64,000 nucleotides of DNA from Davidsoniella eucalypti. Taxonomy: Eukaryota > Ascomycota > Sordariomycetes > Microascales > Ceratocystidaceae. The first letter of the stretch is position 1. The number at the start of each line of letters is the position of its first letter. The notes under the pieces are model-generated. The model saw only the letters and a program-made list of their open reading frames with translations. It ran no database searches and had not been told where the DNA came from. Below, piece by piece: positions 23,438-35,229 of this stretch. Location: assembly GCA_004009845.1 (NCBI GenBank), contig RMBW01000132.1, positions 1 to 64,000 of the forward strand, given 5' to 3'. Both the position numbers and the translations under genes were made by a program.

Positions 23438-26240
23438 TTGCCGCACCGATTATCACTAAGAAGGGAAGGGAAAGAAGAGGAGAGAAAGAGAAAAGGGACT
23501 ACACATTAGTAGATAGACTACAACATACAAACAATATATACAATATACACAATATGTACAACCAATACAACCGAATACAATGATAAGTTTAGTTCTTTAT
23601 GCTGTATAATACTTGCCTCTTGATTTCTTATTTCATTGTATAGCACTAACTGGTCTAACTAAATGCTCCTAAAGATTCTAATCGTGGCCGGCCTAGGCTA
23701 GACTCTAACAGAGTCGTCGATGTTTCTAGAAAGCCTACGCACTGACCTTCTAATGTATCGTATCTATCCACTCACTGTCTTGGGACCTTCCCATTCTTGC
23801 TGGCTCAAGCTCTTGAGAAGAAAACTACGCATCTCCCATGTCCATATTACGGAAACAACCCGACGAAAGCTCTAGTGAACATATACATATGTAAGCCTTG
23901 GAGATTGACGAAACAACCTGGCTCCCAAAGCCACTATCGATGTGTGATTTGGGCGGGAGACAAGCCCCTGAATAACACAAACACAAACAGAAACCGGAAA
24001 CGTGCTTAGACCAGACGGCTACGCTAATGACACTAACAGTCTTGGACGACGCAATTATCAGAACTAATTCAATCTAGATAACTAACCACATACATATTGG
24101 AGTGAGAACAGGAAGCGGCCCTTGCGGCGGGATTTGGGCCATGCCACCTACTACTGCAAATAGAAGTACATTTAGTACTCAAATACAACCAAGAACAAGA
24201 AGACCGCGCTATGGAACGCGAGAGGGCACTTGATGAACATGAGATATCCATCCTCGTGGAAATGGTAGTTCCAAAGCCTGTGAGTTGGCAAGCCACTATT
24301 CATCCGGCATGCGTTTAGCTGTAATCATCATGGGTTACGAGAAACTTGATATAGGTTGATTTGTTTGCCAATTTTGTATACGTAGCAGCGCTAAGCCAGC
24401 TTCCAAAGAACGCCAAATAGTGTGAATCTTGCGTCCAAGCTTCGAGAAAAAAAAGAACTAAAAATCAAAAAGAAAGATCACTCCCCGCCCCAATCACTGT
24501 ATCTTGCTATGTACAGATGTACATACTTGCTGCCAATATTAGAGCGATGCCAATGGTTCGAAGATCAACTACTTGAAACTAGGCTTTACTAAACTTAACT
24601 TGCATTAGTGCTAGTGTGGAGTCGATTCTACAGTAGCATTTGTAGCACCCACATATCTCTGGTAACCCCTTAGACAGGACACGACGAGAAGGAGGGGCTG
24701 ATGTGGGCTTGAATGTCTGAGATTCCTTTTACGACAATCCGGTGATATATTCGAGGTTGACATCGAAAGTTCACGACCAGTAGAGTAGAAAAAGAATAGG
24801 GGCATCTGGCCTAACATTTGTACAAAGGATATGTAGTGGAATATAGCTGTAACTACTGCTCATATAGCGCATATATCGGACCTCGCCGTACGAGACGCCC
24901 GATTGCACATGCAATACTTATGTAGCATACCTGTATGAGCACTGCATCTATCTGTATTGTATACATACATATAGTTGTAGTAGCGTACATAGATACATAC
25001 TGATATGCATGTCGTCCGCAGCCGCGCTTAGCCTACATGCAACACATGCATCAACATACATACATACAAGCACACATTAAGAACATGTTGGGTAGCCCAG
25101 AAGCACATACATAGAAGGGTTGTAGCCGTCAAACTAGCGGTGGCTTCCTGTCTTGTGTGGTTGTGTATGATTGGCCGTGATAGTATGCCTTGAGATGCAG
25201 ATATACACAAGTCACAAATCAAAAGGCAGAAGGCAAAGACCGTGAGGACTACAAGATCTCTGGTCTGATGGCAACCAGCCGAGCCTGGATAGTGGTTCAT
25301 AGATCGCGAGATACCTTGCTCCAGAATCAGAATCAGAATCAGAATCAGAAACCTGATAGCAAGGATAGAGACGAAGTACCCAGTACTCAAGGACATACTT
25401 ACAGCTATAGCTATAACTACTCTGCTACTAAATACACATGATATTGTGTCTGGCAGCGTCAGACCTCCATGATCTATTTTCAACCATTTCCAGTGTAGAA
25501 TAAGGGGTGAAGGAGCTCCATAAGCCCACAGCTAGGGCATCAAAAGTTTCCAGATATCAGGGGGTCTCAGACTTGATCGCATGTTAAAGTCACACCCATG
25601 CCACACCTACTTTTGAGCTATCGAGCTCCCAGTTCCCAGAAAGTACATGCGCTATATATGGTGTGCACGGCTTGGGTACAGGTACCGCTGGATGCCTGAG
25701 GTGTCAACTCCGGCCACCCTTGATCGCAATGCTCACTCCCAGAAGGCAAACGTGTCCTCAATACATAAGTGGCCAAGTCCCCCTACCCAGCGACTTATGA
25801 AGTATTGGACAAATCTCAAGCCAAGTGTCCTTTCTCACATTCTTTTTCGCTATACCATAGCCGAAGCGAAAATCCATTCATTTATTTCTGTTTATTCGCT
25901 GCTTAACGCGCTTCACCGCAGCTTTTGTTGCCACTAACCCTGCGATTAACCCAGTGTCGAGTACAGCCACTGAAATACAGCTGCTGACTCAGCCAGGCAC
26001 CCATAAAGCCTTTGTTTGTTTGAGCAATCCTGCCTGTACATCATCATGTACTAAAATACATACACTTTCTCCCATCATCTCAGTTTCTGGCCCTTATAAT
26101 TGTCTCCGAGGTATTGGACGGAACCTCGCATTTATATCGACAAAGAATCCCATTCGCATACCAGACTTCCACACTTATATCTCCTCTAATTTTCTCTCCA
26201 AACAAAATCCATCGCTTTAATCACAACAAACACCAGCACT
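23438..26240. promoter_or_regulatory. Gene-poor region; 3' part is the hacA promoter and leader
   Basis: No gene supported over 2.8 kb. It holds an (AGAATC)n run at about 25322-25349 and, near 23797-24000, a frame with CPYYGNNPTKALVNIYICK that faintly resembles fungal cysteine-rich C2H2 proteins but cannot be extended. The last few hundred bases are CT-rich and probably the long hacA leader. Confidence 0.45.
26046..26054 (+). promoter_or_regulatory. Minimal upstream ORF in the presumed hacA leader
   Basis: ATG TAC TAA, a one-sense-codon uORF (after Met), 187 bases before the hacA ATG. In other filamentous fungi hacA mRNA is controlled by uORF-containing leaders that are shortened under ER stress. 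Whether this one is transcribed depends on the start site, which I cannot see. Confidence 0.35.
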
Positions 26241-27644
26241 ATGAGCGCTGCTACTCCTACTGTCAAGTTCGAGAACACCTCGCCGGCTGACTCCACTATG
26301 TCGACTCCCGGAGATGAGTATTCTCCGCTTTTCACCCAGACTCCCTCTACCGAGCTTCCCACGCCCGGCCACGACTACGATGATCCTATGGACGCGCTGT
26401 CGCCCGGCTCCTCTATCGACGATGAGCGCGGCCCAGAGGATGTGGTCCTGGCTGCTCTTGCCGCTAGTCTCTCTGCCGGCGAGATTGCCTGTGCCGTCGC
26501 CGCTTCGTCGTCCTCGGCGGGCGAGGAGGTCTCCGGCTCTGACAAGAGACCCGTAAAGAAGCGGAAGTCCTGGGGCCAAGTCCTTCCTGAGCCTAAGACC
26601 AACCTACCACCAAGGTAAACAACATCCCCCCCACCCTACTGTATTCAATGCAAGTTACTAACGTCCTCGCAGAAAACGTGCAAAGACTGCCGACGAAAAA
26701 GAACAGAGAAGAGTGGAGCGTGTCCTTCGTAACCGCCGTGCCGCCCAGTCCTCCAGAGAGCGTAAGCGTCTCGAAGTCGAGGCACTGGAGCGTCGTAACA
26801 AGGAACTCGAGACCCGCATTACCCTAGTCGAGCAGGCCAACATGATTCTGCTCGAGGAACTCAAGCAAGTTCGTAAGACTGGCGGATCACCGCAAACTCC
26901 CTCTTCTCTGGACAGTCTCTCTGCTGCCGAAGGTGTGGCAACAGCCTTGACATCTCAGATTTTTAGCACCCAGGAGCCTCTAGACAGACTCATGACTACC
27001 TCAGAAACTTCCATCAACGATAGCAATTCCTCAACTGTCGATCCTGCCTCTTTGTCTCCTCCCCTAGCACCAACTGATAGCGCAGTAAAGCAAGAGCTCA
27101 ACCCACCAAAGCCTGAGCCATTAGAAACCGCAATGGCCCCCCACGTCCCCGCCAAGTCCGCCGACATGACACAACGTCCTGCTGAGATGTTGTGCGACCT
27201 GCAGTGTCAGTCGGCCGACCTACCGCGGTCATGGGCGGCTTCCCGGCCAATGCCTCAGCTATCTCTGCTTATCCATCTGCACAGCCTGTTGACAGCGTCT
27301 TCGGCGCTGCTTTCAGTATGCAGGAGACCATTGACACAGATCGCTATGTCCTTGAGAGCGGGTTTCCCCCTTCCCCCGACACAATCGATATTGACTGCCA
27401 TAGTCTGGCTGGTGACGCGTCCCTCTACACCGACATCTACAACATCCACGACTTCGTCTTCCTCGACCAAGGCAACACCATCGACTCAGCTGCCAACGGC
27501 TCAGGCCTCGCAGCGGACTCGGAGCTCGCGTTCGGGCTTCCGGAAACTGAGAATCAGAACTCTTCGCAAGATTTTAACCAGCAGCCCCAGTCTGGCGCGT
27601 CCACTTCAGGATGCGACGATGGCGGTATTGCGGTTGGTCACTGA
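26241..27644 (+). CDS. hacA: HacA/Hac1 bZIP transcription factor of the unfolded protein response
   Basis: Exon 1 is 26241-26614, a 58-bp spliceosomal intron follows, exon 2 starts at 26673. The N-terminus is acidic and Pro/Ser/Thr-rich, then KKRKSWGQVLPEPKTNLPPR, the HacA signature preceding the bZIP. The basic region RNRRAAQSSRERKR (about 144-157) is followed by a leucine zipper to about residue 185. After EMLCDLQCQ near 27200 the frame in which the protein continues must change: the frame from 27192 stays open to a stop at 27644. Removal of 20 nt gives a 441-residue active form. Without it the first frame stays open to 27906 (535 residues). HacA activates ER chaperone and secretion genes in the nucleus once Ire1 has spliced its mRNA. 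Confidence 0.93.
27199..27230 (+). promoter_or_regulatory. Non-spliceosomal Ire1 splice region of hacA (20-nt frame-switch)
   Basis: The bZIP frame (codon phase 1) must pass to the downstream frame (phase 0), which needs a deletion of length 2 modulo 3. A 20-nt excision as known for filamentous-fungus hacA fits. Candidates are 27205-27224 (junction DLQ-AVMGG) or 27206-27225 (junction DLQ-SVMGG). The 5' side carries CTGCAG (27199-27204), the 3' side ACCGCGG. A perfect 10-bp palindrome (GTCGGCCGAC, 27210-27219) lies in between, able to fold as a hairpin. The exact cuts cannot be settled by eye. Confidence 0.75.
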
Positions 27645-27906
27645 GAAAGTCACTGATGTCCAGATTCCGAAGCTCGTGATGCCTTCTTCCCATGTTCAGC
27701 GCGAAAGCCTTTCGAGTTGTTCGAGTAACTGGGTTAATGGTGAACCCCTTCCGTCCAAGGAAACGTTGTTAGCTTTGTTGTGGGTGCTCAAGCTGGAGGA
27801 GAAGAAACTATCGCGGGATAGCTTGATATTCAAGCTGTCTTCGGAGTCTCGACGTGACACTTTTTTGTCGATCAACACTAGTACCACCACTACTGGTCTG
27901 TCGTAA

Positions 27907-28851
27907 TGGGAGCCCGTACTCTTGAGATCCTGGCCTTTAATGAATATATAGGAACTGGATTCCGAAGTGTCTGGTCACGGAGCAATCTGGGTATGGATCC
28001 AACCAAGGATTTTGTTTTGTTGCCTTATCGTTTGTTTCAAGGTTGCTTTTCAATCCGTCTTCGCTTCTCTGTTGTCTTTATTTGTCCTATACTATTATTT
28101 TTTTCCTTTTTCCTTTTTCCTTTTGTCTTTTTTTTTCTTTTTCTTCTTCTTTTTAGGGAATCAGCTTGGGTTGGGTGTTGGGTTACTTCATTGATTGGGG
28201 GAGGAAAAGGTATCTCCTAGAATGGAGGCTTTTGTATAAACAGATTTTTTTATTTATAAGGGGGTCTTTTATCATCATATATATAGCCCGTCCTTTGTCA
28301 CATATCATTAAACACTACAACTGTGATGACCATTGGAATGGTTAGCAGTAATTATTACTATTTAGAGGCTTTGATAGACATGATAACATGTCGTCAATTG
28401 AAATGAAGACCATGACATCTACCAATTTTTTTATACTTTATGTTCCAAAAATAATTAACTGTGAACTCAAGGCGATACATAGTGACCAACTTGCAAAATC
28501 ATGATGGCATTCTCTAGTCTTATGGATGGCCAGGCCATATTAGTCTTTAGGTGTAATTTATCTACGGTGTAAGTGGTCCCTTTCATGTATAGCCTTTCGG
28601 TATGGTAGTACCTTGATCCTACATGACACATCATTATGGTATATATATATCTATTTGTATGCATAGATAGCTCTATTCATGGAAATATCACGTCGTATGA
28701 CATGAATAGACTATGATAGGTAAAATACCATCGTCGGTAGATGACTTGATGTAACGTCGAGTGATTAGTCTGGTATACCGCTTCGCAAAAAAAGTGGATG
28801 TTCACATGTATAGCTAGTATATGCTAAAAACAACAGGAGATAGATAACTTT
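27907..28851. other. hacA 3' region and intergenic DNA
   Basis: Holds a pyrimidine-rich tract (about 28095-28155) and AT-rich sequence. No gene recognised. Confidence 0.6.
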
Positions 28852-29711
28852 CTAGTCTTCCCAGGGCATCTCAGCCATGAGTTCATCCTCCACACTATAG
28901 TCTTGCACTTCTGGTTCGGGATGTGGTGCTGATGCTGCTACAGACTTCGTCTCATTCTTGTCTGCTTCGTTGGCTTCCGCCATCATAGCCTCCAGGTCAT
29001 CGTCGAGGTCGGGCACATCACTAGGCTTCTGAGCCGGTCTCTTTGGAGATGCGCCGTAGATGTCGTCTTCGGCAACACCATCAGCCACTGGCGTAGCACG
29101 GGAATCGTCATCATCCTTGGAGCCGATATCTTTGTCCTTACTGACAGCTTCAGTTCCAAATGAAGATACGGAAAAACCAAGAGCTTCAAGGTCTACTTTG
29201 GGGTCGGATAGGAAACTCTTGGCTTCTCGGGATGCGTGGGACTTTCCTTCGATCCAACTAGTACGTTGCTTGACCATGCTGCCTTTATGGCCGACTTTCT
29301 CGACCATCTTCAAGGCATCTACAAACCGAGCCTTGGGGTATAGATCGTCTAGCCATAGCCGATAAAGACCGAGTAGCTCTGCTGCATCAGACCATTCATG
29401 TCCCTTTCCCTTGAAGCGGAGTCTCTTTGCTCGACGCTTGAGTTTTGGGATGCCATTGTCAGATAGAAGTCTACGATATGATTAGAATTGTGAAACCTTG
29501 TGTGGAGTTGTATATGGGATAGTCATTACCGTGCTTCGTCAAGTTTTACTACAGGTTGCCGTGCTCGTTTGGTGACCTCTATCTCATCGTCGATACCAAC
29601 GATATCTTGTGGTTTTGAGGTATGAGAAGTCTCTTTTTCAATAGAGTTAGCCAGTTTGTCCACCTCTAAAGGATCGCCGTAGCCATAATCATCAAGTTCG
29701 AAGTCTGACAT
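28852..29711 (-). CDS. csm3: Csm3/Swi3 replication fork protection factor
   Basis: Exons 29711-29530 and 29470-28852, intron 59 bp, 266 residues. The start is MSDFELDDYG; KRARQPVVKLDEARLLSD leads into the Swi3 domain (residues about 55-145: GIPKLKRRAKRLRFKGKGHE, EWSDAAELLGLYRLWLDDLY, PKARFVDALKMVEKVGHKG). The C-terminal 100 residues are acidic and unstructured, ending MAEMPWED. It pairs with Tof1/Swi1 (Timeless) at the fork, stabilising stalled forks and signalling to the S-phase checkpoint. An MluI-box-like ACGCGT lies 184-189 bp upstream of its ATG, as expected for a G1/S-regulated gene. Confidence 0.93.
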
Positions 29712-29894
29712 ATTTGAGAAGTGACAATTATAGAGAGAGTAGGAGGTACTAGGTAGAGATCTGATATCAAAAAAAACTCTAAGAACTCTCGAATGATAGA
29801 AGGTATTGTGATTTTGGTGTGGTGGTGATACTTCGAGTAACCGATCGTAAAGTGAAGTTGCCATTTAGCCACTTTCGCGACAAAGTAGCAATAG

Positions 29895-29967
29895 ACGCGT
29901 CTTCACGCGCATTTTTCCTAAAGAGGATATAATGGTGTGGCGCACTGTGGCGCGTCCGCCACAGTGC
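29895..29967. promoter_or_regulatory. MCB-like box and perfect inverted repeat in the csm3/nuo20.9 divergent promoter
   Basis: ACGCGT at 29895-29900 (palindromic MluI cell-cycle box) followed by ACGCGC at 29905-29910. Then an 11-bp perfect inverted repeat, 29942-29952 and 29957-29967 (GCACTGTGGCG), with a 4-bp spacer. The MCB is the known MBF site for DNA-replication genes; the inverted repeat could be an operator for a dimeric regulator. Function of both is inferred. Confidence 0.55.
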
Positions 29968-30266
29968 ATTGTAGCGCTGGGACCCTACAAACATCCGGCC
30001 TCTGATTGGCTGCCCACCACGAGGCCGAGAAGATTAATGAAATTCGCCATTCATCCAACTTTCGATATCCGGTATGTTCTAACTAGAGGGTGGAATAGCG
30101 TATAAAAAGAAGAACCAGAGCAAGCGATTTGAATCTCGCGATCCTGTGGGCACTTGAACGCCGCTAAGTTTCCAGCTCATATTTTCCAAATCTTTGTTTT
30201 TTTTTCTCCATTACTGTTGTTGTATAGACAGTCCTTCGTGCCGAATTGGCTCAATTGGAAGACAAA

Positions 30267-31285
30267 ATGACGACGCCGTCTTATTTCCCCAGCAAGATCT
30301 ACGAATCTGAGTACCCGGTAAGCCATTGCTCTGCACCCAATTGGCATCAATTCGTCATGCCTCGTCCTGCTCGTGATATACCGGCATAGCGCTATCTGAC
30401 AGGGAATACTATGGGTGAAAACATGTGCTAACAACTGGTCATAATAGCTCATTGACAGTGACCCGTACGAGATACCCCTCTTCTCCTCTCCATGGAAGCA
30501 TTGCCCTCTCAACACCGAGATATCGTGGCTATATACTGCCCATCCGAGCCTATAATCTTCAGCGAATGACGTATTGACACATAATTGCTTCGACATACAG
30601 ACATTTCAAGCGGGTTGTCGGCTATGCCCGTACCTCTGACTATGTCTACGGTTCAGTGGCAGCCGCATTCGGCCCCGGAGCTCTCATCTTCATGGAGAAA
30701 TTTGCGCCGTCACACGTCGGAAAGGGTGGCTTTGCGCCTGCCTTGCGGACGGCCAGTGCCGTAGGCCTTGTTGGTGGCTTCCTATACTTCTATCAACGTT
30801 CTGCCTGTAAGTTGAGCCCATTTTGATGACATCACATACCAGTGGCATCTAGTCAGCTAGCTAGCCCTATTGCCGAGTTGGGTGTCAGGATCTGAGGACC
30901 ATCATTTGGTAATATGGTTTACCTGCTGCCTAGATCGAATCATGAGCGGTTCGGATTGTGGGATGAACTATCCAAGGCTGACGTGATCCTTATTTTTATA
31001 GTGAGATTTTATGGTGCCAGCGAGAACAGTCGTGAGATCGATCTCGATATGCGCGAGATGGTGGAAAAAGTCAAGTCTGGCCAACCGTTGTATGGTGAGA
31101 GTCGGCTAACCTCTCATATGCAGGGAGTTGCCGCCAGGCAGTCACGTTACTCTGCGCTTTTCATGGGAGTGATTCCTTGGTTTAACTTTGTCAACCATAA
31201 CCAGCACGGCATCGATACTGCCAAGTATTTCAGACAGGCCGAGAAAGAACTTGAAGCAGAAAGGCTGACCAAAGCTTCTGCGTAA
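30267..31285 (+). CDS. nuo20.9: NADH:ubiquinone oxidoreductase 20.9 kDa accessory subunit
   Basis: Four exons: 30267-30317, 30448-30464 (17 bp), 30601-30806 and 31002-31285; introns 130, 136 and 195 bp; 185 residues. The spliced frame reads YPLIDSDPHFKRVVGYAR, then DYVYGSVAAAFGPGALIFME, GKGGFAPALRTASAVG, FYQRSALRFYGASENSREI, then PLYGESRLTSHMQGVAARQS and WFNFVNHNQHGIDTAKY. This is the fungal-type complex I subunit (N. crassa 20.9 kDa, NUXM family), a mitochondrial inner-membrane protein with two helices. The tiny second exon is required to restore LIDSDPH, a strongly conserved motif. Divergent from csm3. Confidence 0.92.
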
Positions 31286-34281
31286 GTAGTACAATCATCG
31301 GCCATCAGTCACCAGTCATTCGTAGGACTATGAACTATGGACTACTAGGACATAGCAGAACCAAACCCCACAGGATCTGGATCGGTGGATGATCCACGCT
31401 CACAAACTACAGTCAAAGTGCTACATGCATAGCCTACCTATCAGCAAATAGTCGTGTTTTATTTATTTATTTTAAATCATCAATGTTCAATACAGGAAAC
31501 AAGTCATCTTTCACAACAGTAAGAAAGCGTAGATATTATGTAGGTAAATAAGATTAAGAGCTGGTGGAGCGTGATTTATGAGACGGCATTTGACGGCGGT
31601 GGGGTTATTTTTAACAATAGGGTTAGATGGTAGACGGGGGATTGATAGCACATTCTGCCCACTTTCCGGAGCCTTCAGAGGACAAACAAAGTGAGATGAC
31701 TAAGATTGTTATTCGGAAGAATATTATCCGACTAGCCAATATTATTGGCCCAAAAACAGGGGTTGAACAAGCTAAATGTAGTGAGACTTGTAACATAAGG
31801 GCATGTCTAGTTTGTATCATGGAGGCTAAAAAGGCTAAAAACAGAAGAGGTGCGTGTATTTTAATTTTTAATGTTTTAATTTTTATCTTATTTTTTTTTG
31901 CTTGCTGTGATGGCACGTGGGGGAATGGTTTATAGTACGTTATGGCTTTATAGTGTAAGATGTACGAAATTAAACGAGCTACCGATGAACTGCGGATAGG
32001 AGCCGCGATTGTGGGAGTTTCTAGCCCCAAAAATCCCTAGCAACCTCCTTTAGTTTATTGTTATCTTTTATTGCTGTAGTGTGGCCTGTAATCGATTGGC
32101 GATTCCTATTCTTCTTTGAGGCAATAATGGGTTTTTTTCTTCCATGGTTTCTAGGCAGAAGAATAAATATTTTGCTTTGTTGGCTGCCTTGAAGCGGTTT
32201 AGTACCTGCCTGGACAAAAGCAGATAGTCTTATATGATCCTTATTTTAGTCTTCTTCCTTGGTGTGATTTTTAGTCTTTTTGACGGTCTTGGTCTTTGTT
32301 AGTCGTTTTTTTTCTTTTTTTTTCTTCTTTTTTTTTCTTTTTCTTTTTTTCTTCTTTTTTTCCCTTTCCTTTTTTCCCTCTTTTTTTCTAGAAGAAGCAT
32401 CAGGTAAACATGGCGTAGTAGAAAATATAAAATTAGCTTAGGGATCAAGCAAATGCTTGGTGTTTTAATCTAGCTGTAACACAGATCCGGGTCAGTGGGA
32501 GCTATGAATACACTTGCCCTCTGTTTACAGGACAAAGACGAGAGTAATATGAGTAAAAGGCTGCTATGAGCAGGGTTTATGGCTAGTATTTGTGTATTGG
32601 TTATATTATACGATGAATGATCTACAGAATATATACAAATCCAGAAGCACTAGAAGTTTATGATGGCTATTTTTATTAGGGCTGCCAGCTCAATAATATT
32701 TATTGTCAGCGGATGCCTCAGATAAGCCGTCTTATGTATTGTGAGGTCCGTAAATTTGGTATGTAAATCGCCGATCGATGGGTTGTTGACAATAAATGCG
32801 AGATATCCACAAGCGGACTATATCGTTATTTAGTAAGACAATTGTGTTGTTCTTGGAAGGCCCCCTCCCCCTTTTTTTATTCATTTATTGAGAAAGACCA
32901 AGCTGGTTTTGCTAGCTAGTTACTATAACAAGGCGAGTGAAGTGAGTTGCCTGCCGAGAAAAGATGGCTTGGCATGTAGAATGTAATGTATAGGCTCAGG
33001 TCAAAGACCAACGCACTACAAACCCACAGAAAGTTGAAATGAATTCTACATTGTTGGTATATCTATAATATCTATAGAACTAAATATAGGCCAGTGGGAT
33101 CCTGGAGACACGATGATGCCTTGGGGACAAGAAAGATGCCAAAGAGAACCTAGTTTTTTCTGACAGCAAGTTCTCGAACGATGTCATCTGTAGTGATACT
33201 GCTAAACGCCAGGCCAGGGCTCTATGTACTCTCTGTATAGGTTCTGTATCATCGGCTGTGTATCCCGCAGCCCGAGAAGGTCCCTTCAAACATGGCCCTT
33301 TGGTAGCCAGATTTTGTTGAGACCGACTGACCGAGAAACATCGTCTATTACTACCAAGACTATAGACGGACGCTATGATTACAGACGTATCTGCGCAACC
33401 TTGGCTCTGGGGAAAACATATTCGGTTAGCTATGTACGAGGTAAAAAAAAAAACAAAAAAAAAAAAAAACAAGTCTATCCTACGACATCTAGACAGGTGG
33501 AACTAGCTAGCCAGAGATTTGACTTGGCGATAACGGTGTCTCGATAGCGCCAGTAGCGTACCAAACTGATAAAAGAAAAGAATAAAACGAGTATCAGGAT
33601 AAATTGTTTCATTAAGGAAAAGGCCCAACGCAGCATAGGCAGCATAGGCATAGCAAAGATACGGCAAAACACTGCATGAACAGCACAGCCCGCAACAGGC
33701 TACTGGAAGTTGCGTTAGGCAACCCATTTTTGTCCCCAATCCCCAATCCCATATACCGATAAGGTGTAGGTATAGGATAGCAAGAAACAAGAGAGAGAGA
33801 GAGAGAGAGAGCTCGACTTTGATCCTGCGCTTAACTAACTGGCGGCTGTACGAGAAGGTACGAGGTACCTCGCAAAACAGACCCCTGCTGCTCTGTTATT
33901 CTGCACGAGATGCTAATATCAACATCAAGCGAGCAGATAGTTAACCGCATTCTTATAAAGACCATCGGGCATCCAGCCGAAAACATTGGAAAAAAGAAAG
34001 AGAGAAACCATCCTCATTCAACACAGCTTTTCGATCTTCCATCTTCTCTTATATCTCATTCACTTCTTGCTTGTTTTTTTCTTCTTCTTCATCTCCTTCT
34101 CAAGCTTCTTCTTTTTCTCGTCCTCGCTTTTAACCCGAGCTTCTTTGTGTATAAGTCATCTAGCATTTCGTACTTGGGCAATAACCCATTGTAGCGTATC
34201 ACCAAAAAACATCAGATAACAACAACCCTAAACCACCACAACAACCCTCTATATCTCCATCTCCATCTTCATATATTCACA
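31286..34281. other. Intergenic, pyrimidine tracts, promoter of the RTA1-family gene
   Basis: 3 kb with no supported gene. It contains a long T-rich pyrimidine tract (about 32306-32392), an A-rich tract (33440-33470), a (GA)n run (33791-33811) and, before 34282, a CT-rich leader. The longest frames here are translations of these simple tracts. Confidence 0.6.
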
Positions 34282-35229
34282 ATGGCCGAGGAGGAGTATC
34301 AGCTATACCAGTACACCCCTTCGCTGGTGGGTGCCATTGTCTTTATTGCACTCTTCGCCATCTTGACTATTGCCCATATCGTCAAGATCATCCGCCACAA
34401 GGCTCTGTACTTTATTCCCTTTGCCATCGGTGGTCTCTGTAAGTAACTCGTTCTCCTTCTTCTTCCTCTTCTTCTTCTTCATCTCTTTCTAACACACCCT
34501 CTCACAGTCGAAACCATCGGTTATGTTGGCAGAGCTTTGTCTCATTATGACACTACCAAGGTCGGTTTCTATGTCATACAGACTCTGCTGATTCTGGTGT
34601 CCCCCGCCCTGTTCGCGGCTTCCATCTACATGATCCTCGGCCGTCTTATGCGCACCGTTCGTGCCGAGCATCTCTCCATCATCAACGTCAAGTGGCTCAC
34701 CAAGATCTTCGTCATCGGTGACTGCATCTCGTTCTTCATGCAGATGGGCGGTGGTGGCATGCAGGCTTCTGGCGAGGCTGACAAGGTTGACCTGGGTGGC
34801 AAGGTCATTTTCTACGGTCTGATCGTCCAGCTGGCCTTCTTTGGTCTCTTCATCTTAGTCTCGGTCGTCTTCCACCGCCGCCTGATTGCCAACCCTACCA
34901 GCATCTCCCTGTCTGGCGCCGTCCCCTGGAAGAGCTACCTGATGGTTCTGTACGCCTCTAGCTTGGTCATCATGGTCAGAAACTTGTTCCGTGTCGCCGA
35001 GTACAAGCAGGGCCACGAAGGTTACCTCATTAGCCACGAGGTCTTCCTGTACGTCTTCGATGCCGCTCTTATGGCCCTGACCATGATCATCTTCCTGATC
35101 AAGTACGTCGATGGTCTTGAGGGCAAGAACGCTGCTGATCGCCGCGAGCTCCCTACCTCTCATGACACCATGATGGACGAGATCTCCGACGGCAACCACC
35201 AGAACAAGCCCAACAACGGCAGATATTAG
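34282..35229 (+). CDS. RTA1-family seven-helix membrane protein (lipid translocation / stress resistance)
   Basis: Exons 34282-34438 and 34508-35229, intron 69 bp, 292 residues. Seven hydrophobic segments are spaced as in the RTA1/RSB1/RTM1 family. Family motifs are visible: FETIGYVGRALSH, LLILVSPALFAASIYMILGR, KIFVIGDCISFFMQMGGGGM, GLIVQLAFFGLFILVSVVFH, VIMVRNLFRVAEYKQGHEGY, ISHEVFLYVFDAALMALTM. Family members lie in the plasma membrane or vacuole and affect lipid asymmetry, sphingoid-base export and resistance to toxic lipids or azoles. The substrate here is unknown. The cytosolic C-terminus is short and acidic. GC-rich codon use suggests good expression. Confidence 0.94.

Noticed and set aside
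23797..24009. Frame with CPYYGNNPTKALVNIYICK resembling a fungal cysteine-rich zinc protein
   Set aside because: Too short, the cysteine pattern is not completed and no flanking exons join to it.
33080..33472. Minus-strand frame of 130 codons in the 31-34 kb gap
   Set aside because: It starts by translating a poly-A/T tract, has no recognisable domain and overlaps a plus-strand frame of similar quality.
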